Positions 10,863 through 20,726 of a stretch of DNA of 20,726 nt are shown piece by piece. Position 1 is the first letter of the stretch. Each line of letters starts with the position of its first letter. The notes under the pieces are model-generated. The model saw only the letters and a program-made list of their open reading frames with translations. It ran no database searches and was not told where the DNA came from. A program made the position numbers and the translations under genes. This DNA is from Phallusia fumigata (taxonomy: Eukaryota > Chordata > Ascidiacea > Phlebobranchia > Ascidiidae). The stretch is taken from contig QXVZ01011957.1 in NCBI GenBank assembly GCA_008931825.1, positions 1 to 20,726 of the forward strand, in the 5' to 3' direction.

Positions 10863-12733
10863 CTGCAAAGATAAAAAAAAACAATAATAGGTTGCTTTAA
10901 CATGACCCAAAATAGAGTGTCTTGTTTAGGGAAATTAAGTTTGTGCAAATATTACAGGGCGAGTTGTAATTTTAACAAACTATCCAACAGCGAAAAATAA
11001 TCCTGTTTGAGAAGTAGTCTGCAAAGTTAACTAAAAAATCCCTACCGGGGTTATAACATAATTCGACAAGCATGACGTGAACAGAAATAAAACGTCAAAA
11101 TGACAATAAATGCCAAATGATTACCTTCCAAGCGCATTCGGCAAGAAGGGTTCCCTGCCAAGCTTTTATTATTTGATCGTCAGCATTACACTTGAGAATT
11201 TTTCCTTTCTGAAAAATCGAAAGCATATGTGGAAAAGTGTCGTGTACCCAGTCTGACAGAAAAAAGAGGTTTGAACGATTATTACCATATAAAATGCCAT
11301 GATAAATATGGTAATTTTGATCAACTTTCCTGTAGATTACAGACCCTTATCACAATTATTGTAAATTGCCTTTTGGCTGTGGTTGCACCAGAACGATGTT
11401 ATCTGCACCCACATGCTGTGGCCAAATTACGTATCCGCAGGGCACGCCACAAAATCCGAATCGTTTTCCGGCGGGTGCAACGACCTCGTTTAGAAGGAAT
11501 TGATTTTTTCAGCAGGGGAGATCGCTTTAGCACTGGTTGCCAATGCTATCGGCTTTTCCGTGTAATACATTGATCTTTTTAGGTGATGAAACGAGGACAA
11601 CTGCACAGAGACTGCTCCCGCGAGGTGAAGACAGTTTAATTGCCCTCATACGCTATTCCTGGCGCAGTTTTGCATAAGCAGCTCCTCAGGCCGCAAATAT
11701 TTTGGAAAGACTTAAAACCTGCCGTGATCTCTACAGGGAGTTAGACTGAAATGTGGGCAGAATGTATTGTTGTTTACCGCCACATGTTTAAGTTTGTGTA
11801 ACGCGCAATACGTTAAATAGGATCAGACTTACGCAACAACATGCGATGACGCGGTTATTTTACACATTTTTAACATGGGATCTTGCAAAAACTATCTCAA
11901 AAGGTCTACCAGCTGGTAATATGTTTTACCGCCCGCATGAGCCTGAGCCAAAACCCGTCAACAAACAGCACATTTCCATTTCCACGGACGCCTTTCGTCA
12001 TGCTGGCTATACAGTATTCTAATTACCAAGACACATAGCTCCATTAACTGCACAATCATAAGGGCAGTATGGCCAGCATCCCTTTCCCTGCTCGGTAACA
12101 GCGTTGGCATACACGTCCCAATAGACCCCGATATGTCACAGAATGGATTGGCCGGTGGTGCTATGATATTTGCGTCGCCACGTCACTTCGGAAAGTAACA
12201 GCAGGGGCGTGCATTTAACGTCGACAACAGGCTGCGATTCTGCGTTATGCAGTTGCGCGCACACCTTTGAGGGATGGTGTACAATTGTTTCACTACAGTT
12301 AAGGTGTACCTAATTATAATGCTATTCGTAACGTAAGATCGATAAATGCATAATGTTAGGTGTCAGTACACCAAAACTGGTGATTTTAAACTGTGGTTAT
12401 TTACTATAATTTGGAACAATTAATAACTTTGACATAAAATGTTTTGATTTGTACAACCAGCCCAAAAGCGCCTGCAAAAATTAGGTCGCCGGCGCAAAGT
12501 CAGTTACATAACGTAACACCTGAATGATGCATCAACGCCGTAGGGATTAATCGAATTCTGGCCCGGGGGTCGATGATCATGCCTCCGGGGATTACCCGTT
12601 TTCTTGCACAATTGCGATGGGGGAAATCGATTTTTGGTGTTTGCCCTTGACAGAACTTGCGCAACATTAACAGGCCAAAAACTGTTTTAACTGTGTAAGG
12701 AGCGCACAGGGCTGTCGACTGATCTCAATAAAA

Positions 12734-12777
12734 TTATTGACGTCATCAACTTTTTTTATTGACGTCATCAACTTATT
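12734..12777. promoter_or_regulatory. Tandem 22-bp repeat with two CRE palindromes
   Basis: Two near-perfect 22-bp units, each containing ATTGACGTCATCAACTT. The TGACGTCA cores are at 12738-12745 and 12760-12767. TGACGTCA is the full palindromic site for CREB/ATF bZIP factors. The two cores are 22 bp apart, about two helical turns, and so on the same face of the helix. The site is in intron 1, far from the start; an enhancer role is inference. Confidence 0.4.
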
Positions 12778-13362
12778 GTAAAATTCGGTTAAGGGAGCAT
12801 GGCATATTTTTGCGTTTTCGTCCCAACGTTTACTATGTAGAAAAAACATGAATAAAAGTTGTTCGTTTACAGGGTTTGCAAACAGGAGAACTAAATCGTA
12901 AGCAACCGAGCCTCTTGAGTAGGTTCAAATCAAATTTAACTGAAACATTGTAACCAAAAATGGGGCTCATCAGCAAACTTTTAAAGCCTAACATGTGCAC
13001 CCTATATTTGTCAGCAATACAGCGTTGCCAAAAAAACTATTACATTTAAAGTTTGTATTTATCATGAACACGGTTTACCAAAGCGCTGACGATGTAATTG
13101 CAATTTAAAGAGCTGCCACTTCTTAGACAAAAGATCGAAGCCAAAAGATTACCGGTCCCATCAATGGCGCGCAAAAGACAGGGAACAAACCCGCCGTGAA
13201 TAAATGATAAAGCACAATTGCGGCCAGGAGTTGATCCTCCAATTACGCCCCCTCAAATCGTGAGCCGCCCATGCAACAAGGTAAGAAGGCCTTACAAAAG
13301 GGACAGCACGGCAAATCCGCTTTGCAGTGACAAATTCGAGCAATTGGCCTTGCTCGGGGGAT

Positions 13363-13370
13363 TGACGTCA
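13363..13370. promoter_or_regulatory. Third full CRE palindrome TGACGTCA
   Basis: A perfect TGACGTCA in intron 1, about 600 bp from the tandem pair, with different flanks (GGGAT before, AGGAA after), so it is not part of the same duplication. Confidence 0.3.
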
Positions 13371-13469
13371 AGGAATCCATCGGGCAATCGATCGGACGAT
13401 CGTACACCAAACGTGTGCCAGCAGCAATCCCTAAGCTAAGTACGGGTGTATGCCATTGCTGCATTTCGG

Positions 13470-13890
13470 TATATTGCCCCTAGTTGTCATATAGTTGAAA
13501 TCACATCGGTTGGTATAACGGGATGCCTATACATTTAGTTCCGTCCAGATTTTTTAGGTACAATTAAATGCTAAAATTGAAAGCCATGTGTCCAAACCGT
13601 TGCTGCAGTTGCCCTAGGTACAGTGTACAGGCTAGGGGGGCACTGCAATCGGTCAAAAGATTTTATGTAACTGATGCTTATCTATTTCGTACTGACCAGA
13701 TTATTTATGTGCAGCTATAAGGTCCACTAATTGCCTTAGGTACAATAACATCGGTTTGTACATGGTTAGGAGGGCGCCTAAAAGCTTTATAGCGTGATGC
13801 CTACGCATTTACTCCAACCCAGATTTATTGTGTACAACTATGGTATGAATTTGAAAGCCAGGTGTCCTAAATTTTAATATTCAATGCCCT
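13470..13890. repeat. Decayed tandem repeat, about three and a half units
   Basis: Three units start at about 13521 (GGATGCCTATACATTTAG), 13672 (TGATGCTTATCTATTTCG) and 13795 (TGATGCCTACGCATTTAC). Each continues with an A/CCAGATTT-like block and a GTACAA/GTGCAG-like block. A second shared block, TTGCC-TTAGGTACA followed by a TTAGGAGGG-like G-rich piece and an AAAAGxTTTAT-like piece, occurs in units 1 and 2 and, without its start, just before unit 1 (about 13475-13515). Spacings are about 151 and 123 bp. The copies are well diverged, so this is old; origin unknown. Confidence 0.6.
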
Positions 13891-15051
13891 TAAACCGAAC
13901 GCCGTCAAAAGTAAATTGTAAAAAAATTAAAAAAGAACATAAAAGCCTGTCAATCGAGGGGAAAGGGCACATAGGACTCGAGGAAAACCGATCCCTAAAT
14001 CAAATAGTCGATTAACTCCATTCCCTGACACAGTGGGTTGTTAGGCGTAAAATAGTAATTCTTCCTAAATAATCCACTTGAAGGCACTTCAAGCAAAAAG
14101 CAATTTAGTTCAAATATAGTTTAAAAATTAATCGAAAATTAATTTTGAAACGACCTTAGAACACATAGAAATTGACAAGCAACAATTTAACTCTTGGCTG
14201 TTAGATCACAAAATATGAAAATGTTGTGTTGCAATGTGTTCAGTATAGGATATCATTTGTTGAAGGTTTTTCGTCACTTGTCATTATTTCATTAGCAGAA
14301 AAATCAGGTTTACCAAATCCAAAACTGGTCTTTTGCTAAACGTGCCATAAATTACTCCGCGAAGTTCGGTTTTGTGATTTCAGCGGTTCGGGGCCGCAAG
14401 TGGTTATAGAAACAAACGTTATCAAGCCGTCCATTACAGTTTACGCATAATCAAGTGGACGGTTTGGCTTATAGTCACAAACTGCAGAGCGAATCTATCC
14501 GCAACACCCAGGCCGCTTTAAATGCAGTTAAATCCCAGGGGACTCGTTACGTTGAGACTTGATGCTTGCTTTGAGGTCGGAGTTACAGATGTGGTGTCCG
14601 TAATCGAACTTGCAGTGTTATCTTGAACTTTCATTCGGTGTCATCGCTTATTGGGGCTCACAAAGGCGAAGTTTGAGTGCCAGGAAATAGCGTTGTTGTA
14701 AATGCGTTAATTGGAATATGGACAGGGCCGGCGGCGCTATTTTTGACGCCTGAGGTGTATGTAATGTATTACAACATTTAATCTAGAAGCTGCTTTGGAC
14801 AAATCTTGCACAAAGGGTATCATTTAATGACTTGCAGTTTTTCACGTTTGTGGAGATACAAAATCTATTTTAATGTCGCCTTTGAAACGTAAATACATCG
14901 CCTTTGAAAAGAAATACATGGGACTTAAAAACTCCCTGAAAAGTTCAACTAGCCCCAATTCATTTTTTTGAATTGTTAAAAATTTCATTTTAACTGCAAT
15001 GACTCCCATTGCTATGGTACTATGGAAACGTTTTGAAAAGTCGGTACTCAC

Positions 15052-17049
15052 GTGGTCCGCAATCGTCCCGGACGACAGTTCCGTCTCCACGACCATTACA
15101 ATAATCCCAAACATTGCGAAAATGAGCGCGTAATCACTGAGCCGCTTTCGTCGCTCAAACAGCGTTCGTCGGTAGCCCAGTCTGTAGCCAATGTTCATAC
15201 TCTTTGACGTGCTGGCACCCTTCCTATCAGTGAGAGCATCCGAGACCACGGTGTCATTATCCGGGATCGACACAGTCACGGAATCGCGAGTTAAGGGTCG
15301 CGGTCGCTGCTGCTCGTGTTGCTGCCCCCGGTGCCCGCAGCTGATGTCGGTTACAGCAAGGGGCGAGGGTTGGTGAGGTTTGGACGCCTGGCGCTCCTGG
15401 GTCGACTTCTGCGAGATCGGACAGGAATCGACGACGCTGTTTTCCCTCGCAACGTCCGTAGGCGTAAAAGTGAGCGGTATGCATTCCGGATCGGTGTCGC
15501 AGAAATTGTCCTCGAGCCGGTTGAGACTCCGACTCGACTGACCCAGCTTCGGAAAGGTTGACATCACACCATTGTGCTTCGCACTTTTCATCGCAATCTC
15601 GGCGAAGGGATTCTGCCGACTGCTTGGACCCTGTCCATCGACTGGTGCCGATAAGAAACTTATAGCGCCGGACGAGGATGACGATTGAATGTCGCTATTC
15701 CGCAGGTTCGCCACTTTTTTCGACGGCTGGTCATGGTCGAGCGAGTGTGTCATGTGACCGGCACTAAAACGGTTGCGGAAAATCTTGTCTCGTCGATTCT
15801 GTCGCGGTGAATTCCATTCCGAACCACCCGCGCGAAATGACTTGATTCCGCCTTCCGACTTGCTTTTGCGTTTGTGCTTCGGAGTTGGAACGGAATCCGG
15901 GTAAAAGGAGTGGATGGCCGGAACGTAAGTATCTGTGCCCTTGCTTACATCGGGAAGGTTCGTATCAAGGCGGGGATGTGGGGCTCTGGAACCAGTTGGG
16001 TCCTCGTTTCTTGTGGCGGTACAGTCCTGGCCCAGTGCGTCCTGGCGGCGGACCGCCTGCCTCCCGGAAAAAGAAGAATTTGGATCCGGCTCATCGTTTC
16101 TTAAGGATGACATCAAGGGCCGTTTGCGACGCGTCCTGCTGGGGTTTGCTTGTCCAGTTGACTCGGTGCAGATATATCCGGGCAAATGTAATCCTTCTGT
16201 TTCTAATTGATACAGGTGGTTTGTGTCAGTCCGTTCATTCGCCACGTCACACTGTGTCGCATTTTTCCCGCGCGTTTTTATGGTATTCCTAGTGCCAGAT
16301 TCATTCAAGCACGAGTCGGCCTTCAGCAGCAAGGCCTTTGAATCGAGCCCATTCAAATGTGGTCTGTAGGCAGAAATCGAATCGGTTGTTATAACGTTTG
16401 ACGGCGACCTAGCACCGCGCGTTAGCCCTGTTGTCTCAACGTTCTCTGACAGCGACGCAATCTTTCTCTGCGTCAGACGCGCTTGTTTGCTTCTCTCTCC
16501 TGTTTCACGTCGTGACAGCTTTGCGTGCGCGTTTTGCTCAAAAATGTCTAAACTGTCTTCAGCAGGCAACCCTGAATCTGCAGTAACTGAGTCGTCGGAA
16601 CTGACTACTGCGGTGCAAGGCTGATCTAATGGCAAACGCACGTTGCCAACGTTTCGTCCGACGGAGACTAGCAGCGCGTCGGCTTCCAACTGCTCGAAAG
16701 CTCTATTCCCCAGCGACCTCACGCCGAGGCTAACAGCTGTGTCTGGCAACGCTGCGTCTTCACGCACAATGCCAACGGACGTTTTGTCCAACCAAGACGG
16801 TCTCGCGGCTTCTCCTTTCGCCTCCCGGGCGTTTGAGCTTGCTCGATCTGCTCGCCTGGCATCAAAACCACGCTCAGGCTTTTTTCCCGACTGATCCGAC
16901 GCGCTGGGGTCCTGCGCGCTCTTCTTCTGTATCTTCTCTTTCTCCGAGCAATTGTTGTTTTCTCCTGCCGTCTCGAAAGGCGGCGCAGCGACGGCGGCGT
17001 GGAGAGGCGACGTCGATTTGTTGTTGCGTCTCGCCACTAACAATGGCAT
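15052..17049 (-). CDS. KCNN: SK channel exon 1: long cytoplasmic N-terminus and S1
   Basis: Encodes 666 residues from the ATG at 17049-17047 (A at -3). The frame stays open upstream to a TAA near 17148, but the only earlier start-like codon is a GTG at 17145, which is not a normal animal start, so the ATG is preferred. Residues 1 to about 615 are low in hydrophobics and rich in Ser, Arg, Lys, Asp and Asn. They look disordered, with basic clusters near residues 305 (RTRRKRP) and 391 (KHKRKSK) and a Ser run (SSSSSGA). The family signature begins at about 620 with [18 protein letters not shown] and runs into S1 (about 639-658, [20 protein letters not shown]). The exon ends after His666 at a GTGAGT donor (15051-15050), phase 0. 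The ORF reads on into the intron to 14842, but that tail is not SK-like. Family membership is certain; the start is probable. Confidence 0.95.
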
Positions 17050-17080
17050 GATGTAGGTGTGTGGGATTTCCAGCGGCCAT
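16874..17080 (-). promoter_or_regulatory. Upstream overlapping ORF in candidate 5' leader (68 codons)
   Basis: An ATG at 17080-17078 in good context (GAC-ATG-G, G at -3 and G at +4) lies 31 bases before the proposed channel start. It opens a different frame ([20 protein letters not shown] at its start) that ends at a TGA at 16876-16874, well inside the channel coding region. If the transcript includes this segment, a scanning ribosome meets this AUG first, which would lower channel translation. The encoded peptide is Arg/Glu/Gln-rich and unrecognised; it is probably not functional as protein. Whether it is in the mRNA depends on the transcription start or trans-splice site, which the sequence does not show. 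Confidence 0.35.
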
Positions 17081-17081
17081 G

Positions 17082-17111
17082 TCAGTCGTCGAAAACCAGA
17101 GCAAAATCCAT
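17082..17111 (-). promoter_or_regulatory. Nine-codon upstream ORF
   Basis: ATG at 17111-17109, nine codons (MDFALVFDD), TGA at 17084-17082. The stop is one base before the ATG of the next upstream ORF. It counts only if the leader extends this far. Confidence 0.3.
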
Positions 17112-20100
17112 TACGAATACACTGATTCTGTGTACCAGTGGGCACCTTTTACCACAACTGTCGGTTGTCTACAGCCTATATTTTCAATCTAAAACACGAA
17201 CACATGGATTTGGTGTTTTGAAAACCCAACTAATTAAATGCACACCCGTTGTTTAACAACAGCAAAATGTGCAAAAACAACTTAAATGCTAATTTTGGCA
17301 TTGAGAATGTCAGTTAACCAGCAAAGTACGGTTGCCGTTCGTATAATTAGATCACAAAAGTAGTGTGCTAAACAGACAAATATTTCATTGGAGGTCTTTC
17401 AGAACATGTAGAAATTGAGTTTTTTTAATTAGAGCGGCCTTCCGTCGTATAGTTTAATACCCCAATGAAAGTTCGGTCTTTTTACCCGGAAAAAACTCTA
17501 CCACCGAAACTCCTAAGTTGGGCATTAAAAAAGGTTAATCGATTTGGCCGGGAACCTGCCTTGCCGTATCACTGCGTAGCGTTTCATAATGGAAAATATG
17601 TGCTTGAGTGGGTGTTGGAGATTTCATGCCAAAGTGCGTTAAGGTAGATTGATAAGTGACGGCAGAAAAAAAACAAGGCCTTACAGGGGTTTCCTTTTAC
17701 GTGCGATTCCTAGATTAAAAACAGAAACTAGTTTAAATATTAAAATTTCGCAAATTGCAGCCGAATTTGTCACGATTTCTCAACGACAACTTGCGCATTT
17801 AATCTTGCCACCTTGTGTCTCGGCTGCGTCACCTAGCGGATACCTTACTCAAGATTGTCGCGGGAAACAATTTTAGAATGTATTATGCGCTTGAATAGTA
17901 CTTTCTCTAGTAGGGCGAGATGAGAGCTCACCAGTCCGCTGTGCAGTCGCAAAGTTTTCTTTAAGCCGTTTTTTTTGAAAAAAAACATTGTAATTTAGGG
18001 AAACTGTGGTACTGCAATGCTTTACGTTGGCCGTCTTGTCCCAATCGAAGCCTTGAAGTCTTTGGTGCCAGTCAGAAGCCAATTTTTGTTAAAATTACAC
18101 CTAAAAAAGCTTCGACTTTGTATTCCGCCCAGCTAATACGATGACGTGTTTTAATTTTCCACATAACCGCGAAAGCTTTTAGTTTGTCAACGCGCCAATC
18201 TTTTGCGGTTTTCGGAAGGAAAAGCAATCACGAAAAGTCACCCACTAAAGTAATTAAGTTGTCGTTCTGAGACCGCCTTTGCCGCTTTTAAAACGATTGC
18301 ACAACGGTGGCTGTTTTCCTCTTATCTTTGACCTTATATGGACAAACATGGCGAGCAAAGACGGCTTACCTTAATTTCAAACCTGCATCAGGAACGAAGC
18401 CTTTCGGCCAACGAGATGTTCACGAGCATATAATGAAACGTATGTTTAAACCACTTGACAAGTAGTATTTTTGCATTTGCACTACTTACCGTGGAGTCAG
18501 CTTTTCTTCGTATCATCAACTTCTTCTTTCGAATACTTGTAACTTGATCGTCTACGATTAAAAGCAACTTAAACTCACACAGAAATAAATTAATGTGCGC
18601 CAAACAAGTAACAACTCCTAGTGAAATCATTTTTTGGGGGCCAATGTTTGTTTACACCAAAACAGAACCTCTCTGCCTGTATTACGCGTGAGCTAATTTT
18701 GTTGACTAGTAATCCAATGAATTAATTTGGCTTTCTTTGTCCGATAGCGGAAAAAAGCCACCGCATTTTCAATAAAACTGTTTTGTCATCCTTAAAACCT
18801 TGGTAAAAACTGTATCTGTTAATAAAATATCAAGACAAGGAAATCTTAAACACGCGGTTTGAACTAGACTTTGCGTAACTGACTGTCGTGCAAAAGCAAC
18901 ACCTCATCTCACAACGTCCTCCTGAAATAATTTCAATCGCACCCGCGATGTCCACAGAAACCTTCAAAAACATGTAAAATTTGCCTCTGATATTCAGCTA
19001 TTGTCAACCTGCATGCAATGAAACATATGCAGCGTGTTTTACCGTCAAATTCCATGTCCGTGAACGCGCAGTAGCGATGAATATTTTAACACCGTCGCAA
19101 TTGGCCAAACAAAGGCCACCGGGAGCGCTACAGAGCGTCGTAAACAAAACACCACGCCGCGTTTGCCGGTCGTTTGAATATTTTATGCAGCGCGGATTTG
19201 GAATCGAATACGATATTAAGTGAGATATAACCCTGCTTTAGTTTCAACGCCACCCGTGTGTCCTCCACCTGTTTTTCTATACCTGGTGATTTAAATTTCA
19301 CGCAACATACACCGTTTTGCGGATGGGAACAGTACACAAGCTGACAGATAAATTCCCTCAACACTGACAATGTTAATATACAGACTTCAAATCGCGGCGG
19401 CTGTGTTTGGATTTTGCATCCTGTACTTGTCATTTGTACATGAACTTGGCATTTAGGAAAAAAAGTTGCATTAAAAAACCTTGATTGACAAAAGATATTA
19501 TTGTCGTTAAATTATATTGCTTGACAAAAAGCTGACAACTATTGCATTAGCGCATCGGTATTACCATAACGCCAAAGAGAGATTGATCAAAACGTTTTCT
19601 CAACGTCATGACAGAACAAAAAAACGTCATCCTTTATCGGACTGCCAATTTAACACGTCATTATTTATTTTTTAGTGATCACAGGAGAATTTTTTTGCGA
19701 ATACGCTGTTGGAACCTTTACAAACGGTCGTCAAATTCAATAACTTAACGATTGAGAAAACAATCCTATTTTATAAGGTACATGGAAATTCTTCTGACTT
19801 ACAAACATAAACTAAATACCTCTATAAATCCAAGCCAAGCACTTAAGGGATTTTTAAGTCCTAACATAGCACTTTTTTTGCGATATTAATTCAATCAGCT
19901 TGCGAAACGTGTATACATCAATGCCAAACATCTACCTTATTATTCAACGGAAAACAGCCTATAAGTCAACTTTGGCGACTAAGTCAGCTTTTAACCGACC
20001 ATAACAGGACACGTTCTATCAACCTAACATCCAGTTTAAACCTAAAACAAACGAAATGTTTTGAAGCCAACGAAATTACCATCCCTGTTTGAAGTAGAGT

Positions 20101-20726
20101 CGGCTACCAGTGGTATTCGGTCGCTGTTGGCACTTGATGAAAGGTCACCATGCTTTCTTTACCGTCCTTTGCAGTCGCCTTTAAATGGCACCTATGGCGT
20201 CTCTACATTATTCATATTTATGGTGTTTGGTGTGAAAGCGCTTGAAAACGAATAACCCAATGCCGAACTTGATCGGAGTAGAAACCGAATTGAAATTTGA
20301 CAAATGACAGGCAAGGAAAATTGGTTTTCGTGAAGCACGCAGTTGACATTGGGAAATGGGAAATAAAATACGAAATACTTGAAATTAGTTAAATCGACTT
20401 TGTTGCTAAAAGTAGTTGCATGCCCAAGAGAAAAAACGAAATGAAAAAAACTTCGAATTTAGAAAAAAATGATTTAACAGAAAAGACAACGTCAGGAAAA
20501 ATATTCCGTCATGAATGTCGCAGGTAGTTGGCCTTTTCAGTAGTTTACTACCTTTTAACACTTTAAAACGTGAAAAACTGGCGTTAACTCTATTAATCAA
20601 TATTGTAACATAACAACACTTTGTGAAAAAATCAAATTGTAGTCAGTCAAGAAAAGGCATACATTCTATTAGATAACTGAAGTAAGCCTGCAAAATAAAC
20701 AAAAGTTTTTATCTTCTGTACAGCAA
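17112..20726. other. Upstream flank, no gene recognised
   Basis: About 3.6 kb 5' of the channel leader. No ORF here has family-like sequence or exon-like boundaries that I can support; those present are short and unrecognised. It presumably contains the promoter or an upstream non-coding exon, but I see no convincing TATA-initiator pair near the start. One perfect CArg-type box, CCTTATATGG (18332-18341), is present about 1.3 kb upstream. No tRNA, rRNA, satellite or transposon ends were seen. Confidence 0.6.

Larger units (their letters stand above)
10863..15051 (-). other. KCNN: Intron 1 of the SK gene
   Basis: A 4.19-kb phase-0 intron between S1 (donor GTGAGT) and S2 (acceptor TTTGCAG). It contains a decayed tandem repeat (about 13470-13890), a 22-bp tandem duplication carrying two TGACGTCA palindromes (12734-12777) and a third TGACGTCA at 13363-13370. 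Short ORFs such as 11229-11573 (plus) and 13218-13464 (both strands) match no family I recognise and are treated as chance. Confidence 0.9.

Noticed and set aside
11229..11573. Plus-strand ORF of 114 codons in intron 1
   Set aside because: No recognised family, no exon-like boundaries and opposite strand to the host gene.
14842..15051. Open reading frame continuing 69 codons past S1
   Set aside because: It follows a GTGAGT donor and the sequence stops resembling SK exactly there, while the S2 exon at 10862 resumes the family alignment in phase. This is intron read-through.
17050..17145. 32 extra N-terminal residues starting at 17145
   Set aside because: That start is GTG, which is not a normal start in animal nuclear genes; the first in-frame ATG is at 17049.

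Overview
This is animal nuclear DNA. It holds most of the 5' two-thirds of one intron-split gene on the minus strand, a small-conductance calcium-activated potassium channel (SK/KCNN family). Five coding exons can be placed to the base. Each is bounded by GT..AG and the reading phases match throughout. They encode about 837 residues: a 666-residue exon with a long cytoplasmic N-terminus plus S1, then short exons for S2, S3, S4 with the S4-S5 linker, and S5. The pore loop (GYGD), S6 and the calmodulin-binding domain were not found and should lie beyond the left edge, past an intron of more than 5.3 kb.

Organism: the membrane-domain wording is closer to the vertebrate SK1-3 pattern as I know it (AFS-x5-TTTAD before S4, [24 protein letters not shown]) than to the arthropod/mollusc pattern (VPxDV, FVLKTLMT, MVSLWIIASWT). 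One apparent pair of allelic copies differs by about 4-5%, which is very high heterozygosity. Together these suggest an invertebrate deuterostome such as a tunicate, amphioxus, echinoderm or hemichordate. This is inference; the species cannot be fixed from the window.

Layout in transcription order (right to left): 17112-20726 upstream DNA with no gene seen; about 17111-17050 candidate 5' leader with two short upstream ORFs; 17049-15052 exon 1; intron 1 (about 4.2 kb) with a decayed tandem repeat and three perfect TGACGTCA palindromes; 10862-10767 exon S2; intron 2 (about 2.7 kb); 8070-7930 exon S3; intron 3 (about 1.4 kb); 6483-6311 exon S4; a second identical copy of that exon at 6189-6017; intron 4; 5436-5332 exon S5; and intron 5 running off the left edge.

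Two single-N gaps (3896 and 6289) each sit exactly at the junction of two direct copies: 293 bp identical at 6289, and about 1.02 kb diverged by about 4-5% at 3896. Both are best explained as overlapping contig ends placed side by side instead of merged, the second between two haplotypes. The duplicated S4 exon is therefore probably not real biology, and using both copies would break the reading frame. I found no novel multi-gene system. The interesting points are the false duplications, the very long N-terminus, the unusual S3-S4 loop, the upstream ORFs and the intronic palindrome cluster.
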